Notes: a model not told the origin generated them from the sequence alone. A stretch of 49,335 nt of DNA from Oligoflexia bacterium (GCA_015232015.1 JADGAM010000011.1:1-49335); one strand, 5' to 3'. Shown: positions 32,316-42,436, counted from the first letter of the stretch. A program made the numbers and translations.

Positions 32316-33998
32316 TTAACGAGCAAACTTCGAAGCTACTTTAGTGAATTTGAAGTGATTCCATAATACATCAAATATAGATTTAAATTCTCCATGTTGA
32401 TAGAGCATACGATGTTGATTTAAAAATGAGATTAAATTCACTGATTGCGAATTTAGTTCATTATTATCTTCCTCTGAAGTGACACCATCCACTTCAGCAT
32501 CGATATCTTTAAAGCTACGACTAAAAATAAAGCTTACAATATCATGGGCCACAATAAATAGTTGTCCTAAGCTACTAATGCTAGAATAATTTAATCCTCT
32601 AGGAAAACCACTACCATCTGCTTTCTCATGATGTTCAAGAATAATAAGTCCAATATCTGGAGGAATCATTCTATAATTCTCAATCATTTTGGCGGCATCT
32701 TGAGGATGATTCATATACTCTTTCAGTTCTGAATCCTTAAACTCATGACAACGGTTCATCAAATCCCCTGTTGTACGAAATCTGGCCAATTTAGGATTTT
32801 TAAGAGGCATATCATGTAAGAAGGCCGCCAAAACCAATTTATAATAAGTTAAATTAGAACTCCAACCTCTCATGGATGCTACTAAACAAGCAATGTTGGC
32901 CAACAAAACACTGTGATCTACAAGATAGTTATCATTATTTTCAAAGACCGTCTTTTTAGAGGATTCAAATAAATTATTTAGAAAAGGAGAAGATCTAATA
33001 AACGAAAGTGATAAGATAACGGCAGCCTTAGTCAAATGTTGAGTTAAAGAATTAACTCCAAACTTAGCAGTCGTCTCATATATAGTTTCAATTGTTTGTT
33101 TAGAAATATTCATCCCATCATCGTATGATAGTTTTTGATCTTCTGCATTTTGTAGCGCTTGAACGATACTACTTATCACCGTAGCTGTTTTTTCCTCTGA
33201 AAACATCTCATTTTTATTAAAGCTCAAGTTGGCCAAATTTTCAGCAGAGGTGTAGAAATTTAAATCATATAGTGTTTTAAAATTTAAAAATAGTTTATCG
33301 ATAAGCTCATTTAGATCGCTATACAAAATGTATAGTCCACTTATACCACGGGCCTTATACTTATCATAATCAGCAACACTAAAAATATCCCCCTTTTTTA
33401 ATATCTTTAAAACTTTTTCCTCAGATATTTTTATGTAGCAATCAATATCCAAATAATTAAAACAAAGAATCTCTTCTAATTGAATGAAAAAATATTGAGA
33501 TAATGAGTTAGAGGTAGAGTTGGAATTAGAGTTATCCGTACTACTACTATTGGACATACTTATTTTTTTACGTTTTGGAAGAAATGAATCTAAAGCTTGA
33601 ATTAGTGGATTTATTACATCTGGTTTTATGGCCTTGGCATAAACAAATTTATTATCTATTGAAGCAGAAAATTGATTTACTAAGGAAATAACTGGAACAC
33701 TTATATCAAATGTGTTTTGAGAAAATATTGCAATTTTACTGGCCGCTCCTCTACTGGTTTCATCATCAACAATAATACACTTAAAATTATGATCTTTTTT
33801 AAGATACTCTATCACTGCACTTTTAGAACCTTTTGCAACAACATCCACATCATAGTGTTTACGAATAACTAAACTTAAAACTGTAAGTAAACTAGTATCT
33901 GGCTCAACAATTAATATTCTAGCGTTGGGAGAAGAAGCAGTTATTGTTGTATCAGTAGAATTATTATTTATAGGTTTTGAATTAATATTGATAACCAT
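32316..33998 (-). CDS. Receiver/HD-GYP domain signalling protein
   Basis: A 560-residue cytoplasmic regulator. The N-terminal receiver-like domain (about 27-140, ILIVEPDTSLLTVLSLVI with acidic VDDETSRG) may be phosphorylated. A Ser/Asn-rich linker and a middle domain follow. The C-terminal HD-GYP domain (about 350-500) has VDHSVLLANIA, FLHDMPLK, MNHPQDAAKMI, LEHHEKADGSGFPRGL and VAHDIV. HD-GYP enzymes hydrolyse c-di-GMP. Here the usual HDxGK is HDMPL and GYP is GFP, so activity is likely altered. GAGGG lies before the ATG. Confidence 0.82.
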   Translation of the reverse strand: MVININSKPINNNSTDTTITASSPNARILIVEPDTSLLTVLSLVIRKHYDVDVVAKGSKSAVIEYLKKDHNFKCIIVDDETSRGAASKIAIFSQNTFDISVPVISLVNQFSASIDNKFVYAKAIKPDVINPLIQALDSFLPKRKKISMSNSSSTDNSNSNSTSNSLSQYFFIQLEEILCFNYLDIDCYIKISEEKVLKILKKGDIFSVADYDKYKARGISGLYILYSDLNELIDKLFLNFKTLYDLNFYTSAENLANLSFNKNEMFSEEKTATVISSIVQALQNAEDQKLSYDDGMNISKQTIETIYETTAKFGVNSLTQHLTKAAVILSLSFIRSSPFLNNLFESSKKTVFENNDNYLVDHSVLLANIACLVASMRGWSSNLTYYKLVLAAFLHDMPLKNPKLARFRTTGDLMNRCHEFKDSELKEYMNHPQDAAKMIENYRMIPPDIGLIILEHHEKADGSGFPRGLNYSSISSLGQLFIVAHDIVSFIFSRSFKDIDAEVDGVTSEEDNNELNSQSVNLISFLNQHRMLYQHGEFKSIFDVLWNHFKFTKVASKFAR

Positions 33999-34083
33999 TA
34001 TTTTTTCCCTCTCAAAAATAAAAAAGATACTATTATTTTATCAAAGGACAATATTTAAGTCATACCAGTAAATTTTTCATTAT

Positions 34084-34115
34084 GATGGATCCTCTAGATG
34101 ATGAATCCTCTAGAT
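34084..34115. repeat. 16-bp tandem repeat x2
   Basis: GATGGATCCTCTAGAT (34084-34099) is followed directly by GATGAATCCTCTAGAT (34100-34115), one change apart. The pair lies between the reverse HD-GYP gene and the stop of the YdcF-like gene and codes for nothing visible. Confidence 0.9.
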
Positions 34116-34118
34116 ACC

Positions 34119-34970
34119 TCATAGGTACCCTTTAAGTTTGTAGGCAATAATTCCTAGTATTTCATTGGAAACATAAAAAAGATATTTACAGTTTTCTACC
34201 TTCCACCTTAAAAAATAACTCCATAAAATTTTATTATTATCAGAATTGTCAGTCGTAGCAAAAGTTATTACAGGATATGCTGTAGCAATCATCTCTTTGC
34301 TTAGTCCTCTATCTGCACTTTGTTTTTTAAAAATCAGATAGGCCCTCTTCATGTGATGAATATCTGTTACAATATAAAAATTTTTAATTTTTTTACTAAT
34401 CATCAATTCTGTGGTTTTTTTTGCTTCATCATATGTGTTAAGCACATCATCTACCAACAATACTTTATCTTTTATCTTTTCAAAGACTCCAATATCTTTC
34501 ATCCAAGAAATAAAAGAATCTCCTTCATTTAAAAGTCCTTTAGAGAGTAAGAGATTATTGCCTCTGGATATTATAAGATAATCTACCTTTCCACTTTGTA
34601 ATAATCTTAATCCTTCAGCAAAACGTCTAAATGCTTCTTTATAAAAATATTGCCCACTTTTTAAATCTTTTTGAATTCCATCTCCTGACAAGATCACTGC
34701 TGCCTGCAGATGTTTTATCTCATTTTCTAAAAAAACATTAGTAACCGGACTTAAATCGCCATCCACGGAAGTTATCCATATTTTATAGAGATAAACTGAA
34801 AGAGGAGATGTCACTGTGAAAAAAAATAATAAAAACATCAATACAGTTAAACGTAAATATTTATAATATTTTTTTCTGCAAACAAAAATAAGCATGAATA
34901 AAGCAAAAACATAAAAATAAAATTCGGGGGTAATAAGAATCTTTAACGCTTTTGAAAAAAAATAAAACAT
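34119..34970 (-). CDS. YdcF/ElyC-type DUF218 membrane protein
   Basis: A 283-residue protein with two N-terminal membrane helices (about residues 14-30 and 37-58), followed by a periplasmic DUF218 domain: AAVILSGDG, YLIISRGNN, DVLNTYDEAKKT and VTDIHHMKRAYLIF. ElyC and SanA relatives act in envelope biogenesis, e.g. undecaprenyl-phosphate use and vancomycin resistance, but the chemistry is not settled. It is reverse-oriented, upstream of the HD-GYP gene and separated from it by a 16-bp tandem repeat. It is divergent from malic enzyme across 211 bases. Confidence 0.8.
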   Translation of the reverse strand: MFYFFSKALKILITPEFYFYVFALFMLIFVCRKKYYKYLRLTVLMFLLFFFTVTSPLSVYLYKIWITSVDGDLSPVTNVFLENEIKHLQAAVILSGDGIQKDLKSGQYFYKEAFRRFAEGLRLLQSGKVDYLIISRGNNLLLSKGLLNEGDSFISWMKDIGVFEKIKDKVLLVDDVLNTYDEAKKTTELMISKKIKNFYIVTDIHHMKRAYLIFKKQSADRGLSKEMIATAYPVITFATTDNSDNNKILWSYFLRWKVENCKYLFYVSNEILGIIAYKLKGYL

Positions 34971-35181
34971 ATTACTTCTCTTTGTTTCTCTATCTTTTCA
35001 TAGGAAATGCTTAATAAATGGAGACAAAAGAAGGATATTATGACTTTTATCATAATACTACCCCTTATAAACAAACAAAAAAAAACTTTCTTATCATACT
35101 AAGGTATCAGGCCCTATTCTATAATAAATAGCGATTGTTTTAAAATAAAAAAATAATTACAAATTACAAGAGGACATACAG

Positions 35182-36894
35182 GTGAAATTCTGTACAAAAT
35201 TTGATTCGATCTCTGGAAAAAAATATATTTCTATTGATACTAAAGGGCAGGCAGTTTTAACGAACGCTATTATTAACAAAGGTAGTGCATTTACAAAAAA
35301 AGAGCGTGAAGAATTAGACCTACAAGGTTTATTACCTCCAGCTGTCTCTTCAATGAAAATTCAACTAGAGCGAACCTATGAAAACTATCAGGCAAATGCA
35401 AACAATCTTCAAAAATATATATATCTAACTGCACTTCAAGATCGTAATGAAACCCTTTTTTATAGATTACTATTCGAGCATATAGAGGAAATGATGCCTA
35501 TTGTATATACTCCTGTTGTAGGCGAGGCCTGTTGTAAATTCTCGCATATTTATAGAAAACCCAAGGGACTATACATTAATTATAACGACAAAGATCAAAT
35601 AGAAAAAATTTTATATAATTCAAACATAACTAATCCCTCAATCATTGTAGTTACAGACGGAGAAAGGATTCTAGGTCTAGGTGATCAAGGTACAGGTGGA
35701 ATGGGTATTTCTATAGGGAAATTATGTTTATACACTCTATGTGCAGGAGTTGCTCCAAGTGGAACATTACCAATTATGTTAGATGTTGGTACTGACAATG
35801 AAGAGCGGTTGGCCGATCCTCTCTATATGGGACTCAGACACAAAAGAATTAGAGGTGAAGCATATCAAGAATTCATTGATAAATTTGTGGCCGCTATCCA
35901 AAAAATATATCCTAATGTTGTATTACAATGGGAAGATTTTCTTAAGGAGAATGCTTTAAAACAATTAGCAAGATTTAGAGATAAATTGTGTACATTTAAC
36001 GATGACATTCAAGGAACAGCAGGTGTAGTGGTTTCTGGTTTCTATGGAGCACTTCGAATAACTGGCAAAGCAATGAAGGATCAGCGTGTATTAATCGCCG
36101 GAGCAGGAGCATCTGCTCAAGGAATTTCAGACCTAATTGTTTCTGCTCTAATGGAAGAGGGCCTTACTAAAGAAGAGGCCATCAAGCGAATATGGACAAC
36201 AGATAGCAAGGGACTTGTAACAAAAGATAGGCCCAAGCTGGAAGAATTCAAGGCCACCTATGCAAGAGCTGTTGATGAAATCTCAAACTACAAGTGCAGT
36301 AACCACTCTAAAATTACTTTAGAAGAAGTTATTCTTAATGCAAAACCAACAATACTAATTGGAACATCAGGAACACCTGGAAATTTTAGTAAAGAGGTTG
36401 TTACTGCAATGACAAAGGTAAATGAAAGGCCAATTATTTTCCCACTATCTAATCCAACATCAAAGGCCGAATGTACTCCAGAAGATGCTATTGTTTGGTC
36501 AGAGGGAAAAGCAATTGTTGCAACAGGCAGTCCATTCGATCCTGTTTTATTCAATGGAAAGAAATATCGTATCGGCCAATGTAACAATGCTTTTATCTTC
36601 CCAGGAGTAGGGCTTGGTATCATCGTAGCTGGAGCAACAAGAGTTACTGATGGAATGTTTTTGGAGGCAGCAAAGGCATTAGCATCACAAGTAACTGAAC
36701 AAGACATATCTGTAAACGCAGTTTTTCCTGAATTAAAACGTATTCGAGAATGTTCAAAATTTGTTGCTTGTGCAACTATTCGTAGAGCAGTTAAAGATGG
36801 GTTCGCCGATAGTGAAATTTTAGAAAATATGGAGAAAGCAGTTGAAAATGCGATGTGGTTTCCATCATATTTACCTATCAGCTATGAACCATAG
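35182..36894 (+). CDS. NAD-type malic enzyme
   Basis: Oxidative decarboxylation of malate to pyruvate. The 570-residue length is that of the large, MaeA-like class. Motifs include YTPVVGEACCKFSHIYRKPKG with the catalytic Tyr, GDQGTGGMGISIGK, LDVGTDNE, FNDDIQGTAGVV (metal site) and the dinucleotide-binding GAGASAQGI. The GTG start is supported by AGAGG 9 bases upstream. NAD against NADP cannot be settled by eye. A perfect TATAAT at 35120-35125 could be its -10. It is followed by PEPCK 80 bp downstream. Confidence 0.94.
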   Translation: MKFCTKFDSISGKKYISIDTKGQAVLTNAIINKGSAFTKKEREELDLQGLLPPAVSSMKIQLERTYENYQANANNLQKYIYLTALQDRNETLFYRLLFEHIEEMMPIVYTPVVGEACCKFSHIYRKPKGLYINYNDKDQIEKILYNSNITNPSIIVVTDGERILGLGDQGTGGMGISIGKLCLYTLCAGVAPSGTLPIMLDVGTDNEERLADPLYMGLRHKRIRGEAYQEFIDKFVAAIQKIYPNVVLQWEDFLKENALKQLARFRDKLCTFNDDIQGTAGVVVSGFYGALRITGKAMKDQRVLIAGAGASAQGISDLIVSALMEEGLTKEEAIKRIWTTDSKGLVTKDRPKLEEFKATYARAVDEISNYKCSNHSKITLEEVILNAKPTILIGTSGTPGNFSKEVVTAMTKVNERPIIFPLSNPTSKAECTPEDAIVWSEGKAIVATGSPFDPVLFNGKKYRIGQCNNAFIFPGVGLGIIVAGATRVTDGMFLEAAKALASQVTEQDISVNAVFPELKRIRECSKFVACATIRRAVKDGFADSEILENMEKAVENAMWFPSYLPISYEP

Positions 36895-36974
36895 TTAACC
36901 ATAATTTACAAAGCAATAATTACAAAATAATAATTATATTTATTAATCACTTTTTACTATTAGGAAATTTTAAG

Positions 36975-38729
36975 ATGACAACAAAAAGTAAAGCACTTCG
37001 TGAATGGGTTGAGGAAATGGCAAAACTTTGTAAACCAGATTTAGTATACTGGTGTGATGGTTCTGAAGTTGAACGCCAAACCCTAGTAGATCAAGCACTT
37101 AAAACTGGTGAGCTTGAGCTGCTAAACCAAAGCAAATTACCAGGATGTGTATACCATCGTTCGAATGCCAACGATGTGGCCCGAGTAGAACAATGTACTT
37201 TTATCTGTACTGATAAGAAAGAGGATGCAGGGCCTACTAATAATTGGATGGCACCAGCAGACGCATATAAAAAAGTGGGGGCAATCTTTGATGGTTCAAT
37301 GAGAGGAAGAACCATGTATGTGGTTCCATTTATCATGGGTCCTGCAAAGTCACCATTTTCTAAAGTTGGTGTTGAGATCACTGATAGTATTTACGTTGTA
37401 CTAAACATGCGTACAATGACAAGAATGGGGAAGATCGCTCTCGATCAACTGGGTGAATCTGATAACTTCACCAAAGGTTTACATGGTAAAGCTGATTTAA
37501 ATCCAGAGCGCAGATTTATATGCCACTTCCCTCAAGATAATGCTATTTGGAGTGTAGGCTCCGGCTACGGTGGTAATGCACTTCTAGGAAAAAAATGTCT
37601 CTCTCTAAGAATTGCTTCTTATTTAGGTAGGCAAGAAGATTGGATGGCCGAACATATGTTAATTCTTGGAATTGAAAATCCTCAAGGAAAAACCTCTTAT
37701 GTGGCCGCCGCATTTCCCAGTGCCTGCGGTAAAACAAACTTAGCAATGTTAATTCCGCCTAAGGAACTTAAAGGTTACAAAGTATGGACTGTTGGTGATG
37801 ATATCGCTTGGTTAAGAAAAGGAACAGATGGAAGATTATGGGCGGTTAATCCTGAAGCAGGTTTCTTTGGAGTATTACCAGGAACCAGTCATAAAACTAA
37901 TCCAAATGCAATGCTGACCATGCAAAAAAATACAATTTACACTAATGTTGTAAAAACTACAGATGGAAATGTGTGGTGGGAAGGTCACAGCGATCCAGCA
38001 CCTCATAAGGCCACAGATTGGTTAGGAAGAGAATGGACTCCATCAAGTAAAGAAAAAGGAGCTCACGCAAATTCTAGATTTACTGCTCCTGCAAGTCAGT
38101 GCCCTTCTATTTCACCTAATTGGGAATCACCAGAGGGTGTTCCTATTAGCGCTATAATTTTTGGAGGAAGACGTGCACGTGTTGCCCCTCTAGTTTATGA
38201 ATCATTTAGTTGGCAACATGGAGTTTACATGGGTGCAACTATGGCCTCAGAAACTACTGCGGCCGCCATTGGACAAACGGGAGTAGTAAGACGTGACCCT
38301 ATGGCGATGTTACCGTTTATTGGTTACAATGCCGGCGATTATTTTGCCCATTGGCTACATATGGGAAAAATCACTCCTAAGCCACCAAGAATTTTTAATG
38401 TAAATTGGTTTAGAACCAATGCCAATGGTGAGTTCATGTGGCCTGGTTACGGTGATAATATGAGAGTGCTTTTGTGGATTCTGGGTCGTTGTGATGGAAA
38501 AGTTGAGGCCCAAGAGTCTCCCATAGGGCATATTCCATTCGAAAAAGATTTGGATTTAACTGGTCTTAATCTAAAACATGAGACGTTAAAAGAGTTATTA
38601 AGTATTGATAGGGCCAGTTGGAGAGAAGAACTTAGCGGTCAAAAAGAATTTCTTGACAAAATTGGTCCTAGATTACCAAGTGAACTTCATCAAGAGTGGC
38701 AAAATCTAACACATCGTCTTTTCTCATAA
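36975..38729 (+). CDS. pckG: Phosphoenolpyruvate carboxykinase (GTP)
   Basis: Converts oxaloacetate and GTP to PEP, GDP and CO2, the first step of gluconeogenesis. The 584-residue protein has the GTP-PEPCK hallmarks: the P-loop-like FPSACGKTNLAMLIPP with the reactive Cys at C251, WTVGDDIAW (metal ligand Asp), and GGRRARVAPLVYESFSWQHGV. AGGAAATTTTAAG precedes the ATG. It shares its direction with malic enzyme and probably its transcript. The pair balances C4 and C3 pools for growth on amino acids. Confidence 0.96.
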   Translation: MTTKSKALREWVEEMAKLCKPDLVYWCDGSEVERQTLVDQALKTGELELLNQSKLPGCVYHRSNANDVARVEQCTFICTDKKEDAGPTNNWMAPADAYKKVGAIFDGSMRGRTMYVVPFIMGPAKSPFSKVGVEITDSIYVVLNMRTMTRMGKIALDQLGESDNFTKGLHGKADLNPERRFICHFPQDNAIWSVGSGYGGNALLGKKCLSLRIASYLGRQEDWMAEHMLILGIENPQGKTSYVAAAFPSACGKTNLAMLIPPKELKGYKVWTVGDDIAWLRKGTDGRLWAVNPEAGFFGVLPGTSHKTNPNAMLTMQKNTIYTNVVKTTDGNVWWEGHSDPAPHKATDWLGREWTPSSKEKGAHANSRFTAPASQCPSISPNWESPEGVPISAIIFGGRRARVAPLVYESFSWQHGVYMGATMASETTAAAIGQTGVVRRDPMAMLPFIGYNAGDYFAHWLHMGKITPKPPRIFNVNWFRTNANGEFMWPGYGDNMRVLLWILGRCDGKVEAQESPIGHIPFEKDLDLTGLNLKHETLKELLSIDRASWREELSGQKEFLDKIGPRLPSELHQEWQNLTHRLFS

Positions 38730-38749
38730 TTATTTTTTGACTGGCCCCT

Positions 38750-39301
38750 CTATTCACCATGATAATCAATTAATGTCTTAGGATTATAAGATCCAATCTT
38801 ATTTTTATAATTTAAAAATGGTAATCCGACGATTGAAAAAATTCCTGCTACCTCTGCTTTAGCATCTTTAATCATCATAGCTACCGCCTCTAATGTTCCC
38901 CCTGTAGCTATTAAATCATCAACAATAATATATCTTTTATTGGCCGGTAAATCTGCTTTATGAATCTCTAGTGTGGCCGAACCATACTCTAAATCATAAC
39001 TTCTTTGGTAGGTTAATCCAGGTAATTTCCCTTTTTTACGGGCCAACACTAGAGGGACTCCCTTCTTTAATGCAAAAGGAGCGGCCAATAAAAAACCTCT
39101 ACTCTCTATGGCCACCACTCCATCTACTTGCTCCTTCGAATATATTTCCATCATCTGATTGATAGTATAATCAAAGGCCTGTGGATTTGTAAAAATGCTA
39201 GTTACATCATAAAACAAAATCCCAGGTTTGGGGAAATTTGGAACCTTTCTAATTACATCATCTAGATCCATTCCTTTAGTATGACTTGTACAATTACTCA
39301 T
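38750..39301 (-). CDS. apt: Adenine phosphoribosyltransferase
   Basis: Salvages adenine to AMP using PRPP. The 183-residue protein has the PRPP-binding motif IIVDDLIATGGTLEA and IESRGFLLAAPFA, both typical of Apt. ATG 39301 is chosen because AGGAG lies 10 bases upstream and the usual Apt N-terminus (DVIRKVPNFPKPGILFYDVT) follows. The frame is open for 43 more codons upstream, but that part looks like AT-rich non-coding DNA. It is convergent with PEPCK across 20 bases. Confidence 0.93.
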   Translation of the reverse strand: MSNCTSHTKGMDLDDVIRKVPNFPKPGILFYDVTSIFTNPQAFDYTINQMMEIYSKEQVDGVVAIESRGFLLAAPFALKKGVPLVLARKKGKLPGLTYQRSYDLEYGSATLEIHKADLPANKRYIIVDDLIATGGTLEAVAMMIKDAKAEVAGIFSIVGLPFLNYKNKIGSYNPKTLIDYHGE

Positions 39302-39534
39302 AATTTTATTACTCCTAGTTTTTTTTATAACTAAAAAACATGCTAATATTATTTTTTTAATTTGGATATATTTTGAATAATCTAATAATTTTACTAATAA
39401 TTTTAAAAAATAGATATTTTTTACACACATCGAATCAAATTTAATTTTTTTTCCTTGAATCTTTTACTATTTACTATACAATACCAACAATTTTTTAGTT
39501 AAAATTAGCTTAAATTTGTGAAGGAAATTACCTT

Positions 39535-40341
39535 ATGCATATCTTAAAAACATCAATAATAAATTTAATAACTTTAATTCAATTTGCCATTTTTGCCCTC
39601 TTTATTATTATTAACTTGTTAGTACTCGTTACCTCCTCTTCCTCTCAAGCGAGCATCTTCTCTTCTTTCGATAGTAGTGATAGCAGTAGTAGTCACAATA
39701 GTATTTCAAAAGACTCCTGGTTAACCTCCCTCTCTGTTGGAATACATAATCCATACAACTCCACTGAAACCGGAACCAGCACCATAAATGAACATGATTA
39801 TTCTTATACGGCCAGACTTCAAACTGATATACCTGTATTTCACACCATTCATTTACATGGAGAAATGTCTGCTTTTACTCCTATAGAAAACCCAAAATTA
39901 TCTGAATACAAATCTAGAGAACAAAATAGTTACCGAGGATTAATTGGTTATATTTTCGAAGACATCTCTCCTAAATGGAATTTCATTCCAAGAGCAGGAG
40001 TCTTTGTTCCCAAAAAAGGTGAACTTAAAAATAAAAATATTCAAGTAGGATATCTTCAAATCTCTCCTCTTTGGTATTATCAAAGAGATAATGGAAACAT
40101 TATTAACATAAGCATGAATTACACTCATCTTAATACCTCCAAAAAAACACCTGAACTTCCCGGATTACATGATGAGTGGGCGGTAGGAATAGAAGGTGGA
40201 GAAATCATACCAAAAAACCGAGATAGTTATTTTGCATTTAACTACTCTGCAATCTGCAATTTATACAATTACTACAGAATTCCAGATAATATCTTTGTTA
40301 AAAGAATTGAACTTATGTTACTTCTAGGAGTCACCTTTTAA
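39535..40341 (+). CDS. Probable outer-membrane beta-barrel protein, unknown
   Basis: A 268-residue exported protein. It has a long hydrophobic signal segment (ITLIQFAIFALFIIINLLVLVT) followed by a Ser-rich stretch (SSFDSSDSSSSHN). Then come alternating amphipathic strands such as YSYTARLQTDIPV, FIPRAGVFVP, ISPLWYYQRD and RIELMLLLGVTF. It ends in Phe, as outer-membrane barrels do. The size and strand pattern recall PagL-type lipid A deacylases, but the catalytic triad is not identified. GAAGGA precedes the ATG. The DTW gene follows by 31 bp. Confidence 0.6.
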   Translation: MHILKTSIINLITLIQFAIFALFIIINLLVLVTSSSSQASIFSSFDSSDSSSSHNSISKDSWLTSLSVGIHNPYNSTETGTSTINEHDYSYTARLQTDIPVFHTIHLHGEMSAFTPIENPKLSEYKSREQNSYRGLIGYIFEDISPKWNFIPRAGVFVPKKGELKNKNIQVGYLQISPLWYYQRDNGNIINISMNYTHLNTSKKTPELPGLHDEWAVGIEGGEIIPKNRDSYFAFNYSAICNLYNYYRIPDNIFVKRIELMLLLGVTF

Positions 40342-40372
40342 TTTTAAGCTATTTTAAGTTACTAAAGTTATA

Positions 40373-41179
40373 ATGAATCTAAATCAATATTTAAAAAATA
40401 AAGCACAAAGAAAAGAAGCACTCGAAGATGAACTAAAAAACCATCGTAAACGTTGCCCGAGTTGTTTTCGCTCTCAAAAAGTATGTTTTTGTAAAGAGAT
40501 AGCTTCCTTTTCAACCCAAAGTGAATTTAGAATTTTAATGCATCCAAAAGAGGCCAGAAAAGAACAATTAGGAACTGGACGATTAACCAATATTTGCCTT
40601 AAAAATTCTAAAATTATTGTAGATGAAAATTTTGAAAATAATCCTGATGTATTCAAACTACTTTCAAATACAGAGGAAGAATACGCACAATACTTTCCTA
40701 TGATCTTATACCCAGGAGATAAATCTCATAATATCACTCAATCTGATTTTCCTGAACACATCAAAGATAATCTTACTTTAAAGAACAAAAAATTACTTAT
40801 ATTTGTTATTGATGGCACCTGGACGTGTGCTAAAACCATGATGAGAAATAGTCGTAATTTACATAATTTGCCACGAATTAGTTTTGAGCCGGGTGTACTC
40901 TCTCAGTTTAAAATTAAGCAACAGCCTGCTCACTACTGTCTTTGTACTATAGAATCAATCTATTATCTTTTAAATGAATTAGAAAAATGGAAATATGAAA
41001 CTCTCCTCGGAAAACAAAATGTATTACTTAATACACTTCATCGTCTTGTAGATTTTCAAATAGAGTGTACAAAAAATCCCACTTTTACCAGGTACCGCCC
41101 AGGTACTTATAAGGCGCCAGATGAGAGAAGTTACAGTAAAAAGTGGAGCAAGAGAAAAGTATATTTTGAGCTAAAATGA
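40373..41179 (+). CDS. DTW-domain tRNA-uridine aminocarboxypropyltransferase
   Basis: Adds the 3-amino-3-carboxypropyl group of SAM to tRNA uridine (acp3U), as TapT of E. coli and its homologues do. The 268-residue protein has CPSCFRSQKVCFCKEI (four Cys, zinc-finger-like), the SPOUT-type region LYPG (substrate) and the signature DGTWTCAKTMM, which holds DGTW in place of DTW. RISF then precedes the C-terminal conserved region. It probably modifies U20 or U47, but the position cannot be read from the sequence. No ribosome-binding site is obvious ahead of the ATG. Confidence 0.85.
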   Translation: MNLNQYLKNKAQRKEALEDELKNHRKRCPSCFRSQKVCFCKEIASFSTQSEFRILMHPKEARKEQLGTGRLTNICLKNSKIIVDENFENNPDVFKLLSNTEEEYAQYFPMILYPGDKSHNITQSDFPEHIKDNLTLKNKKLLIFVIDGTWTCAKTMMRNSRNLHNLPRISFEPGVLSQFKIKQQPAHYCLCTIESIYYLLNELEKWKYETLLGKQNVLLNTLHRLVDFQIECTKNPTFTRYRPGTYKAPDERSYSKKWSKRKVYFELK

Positions 41180-41197
41180 GGAAACAACAACTTTCAT

Positions 41198-42418
41198 TTA
41201 AAAAATATCACCATTCCATAAATCATCTAGAAAAGTTTGTACTGGAAAAATCTCATTATTATCGTCAGTTTGTCTTTTCCTCTTTTCCATTGTTATAAAT
41301 ATTTTTCTTTTTAATGAAACTTCTAATGATAAAGCATTCATGCTTTTGAAGTCCCTTTCACTTACTCTTTCACTGGACTTTACTTCAATTCCAATAATAT
41401 TTTGTTTAAATTTAACTACAAAATCTACCTCTAGTTGTGTTTGAGTTCGCCAATAAAAAAGCTCATCCTCGTTGTTTTTTATCAAATGAATATAAGCAAA
41501 AATTTCACAAAAAATAAAATGTTCCAATGCTTTTCCAAATTGGATACTTTTCTCTACGATTTTTTCTCTACCATTAAGATAATTTGTTATTCCACAGTCA
41601 AAAAAATAAAATTTTGGAGTTGATACGAACTTCCGTGAAACGCTTGGGCGATAAGGTTCTAGACGAATACCAATCAATGTATCTTCGAGAATTTGAAAGT
41701 AATCTTTCACAGTCCTTGAAGGAATTTGCGCATCGTTAGCAACTTTTTCGTAATTTAGTTGTTCTCCGCAGGCCATGGCCGCTGTTTTTAGAAAACGGGA
41801 AAAATTCATCAAATTGCGAGTAAGCGCTTCCGCCTGAATTTCTTCTTTTAAATAAAGATCTACATAGTCTTTAAGCTTTTCTTGAGGACTATCGCTCAAA
41901 ATCACCGGAGGTAATCCGCCCCATTGTAAAATGTGTTTCCAAGAAAAATATTTTTCCAATTCCTTGCTAACTAGAGGGAAAAATATATATTTTCCCAAAC
42001 GACCTCCTAGTAAGTTAACACCACTTTTTTTTAATTTTCTAGCACTACTACCAGTAAGAATGAATCGAAGATTCTTATGATCGTCCAATAGTAATTGTAT
42101 TAAATCGAGGAGAATTGGTATTTTTTGAATTTCATCAATGATGACAATCCTATTTTTACTAGAGACCCATTTGTGCCCCCTAATTATCTCTTTCAAAAAT
42201 GATGGGTTTTGCAATAGAGGAAGATAATTGTCAGGGTCTAATAATGAAATATAAAGGGTATTACTGTTAAAATTTTTCAAGAGAGTAGTTTTTCCAGTTT
42301 GGCGTGGTCCTAACAGTAAAAAACTTTTTTTCTTTACTAGAATTTTCAAGTCAAGAATTCTAGGAAGTATAAGTTGCTTAGATTGTCTAGGTTGCGGTGG
42401 AGTGTTTATGTTTTTCAT
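41198..42418 (-). CDS. AAA-type ATPase with DUF4143
   Basis: A 406-residue protein of the ATP-binding/DUF4143 family, common as variable, mobile or defence-linked genes; the precise role is unknown. It has Walker A LLLGPRQTGKTTLLKN, Walker B IVIIDEIQKI, sensor LTGSSARKLKK, GGRLGKYIFFPL, and a C-terminal nuclease-like fold with WRTQTQLEVDFVV...IGIEVKSSE (PD-(D/E)xK-like D-x(n)-E-V-K). ATG 42418 is chosen; a GTG 39 bases upstream lies inside a large palindrome and is less likely. The gene has no visible partner and sits alone against a forward helicase. Confidence 0.85.
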   Translation of the reverse strand: MKNINTPPQPRQSKQLILPRILDLKILVKKKSFLLLGPRQTGKTTLLKNFNSNTLYISLLDPDNYLPLLQNPSFLKEIIRGHKWVSSKNRIVIIDEIQKIPILLDLIQLLLDDHKNLRFILTGSSARKLKKSGVNLLGGRLGKYIFFPLVSKELEKYFSWKHILQWGGLPPVILSDSPQEKLKDYVDLYLKEEIQAEALTRNLMNFSRFLKTAAMACGEQLNYEKVANDAQIPSRTVKDYFQILEDTLIGIRLEPYRPSVSRKFVSTPKFYFFDCGITNYLNGREKIVEKSIQFGKALEHFIFCEIFAYIHLIKNNEDELFYWRTQTQLEVDFVVKFKQNIIGIEVKSSERVSERDFKSMNALSLEVSLKRKIFITMEKRKRQTDDNNEIFPVQTFLDDLWNGDIF

Positions 42419-42436
42419 AATATCTTTATTATGTTC

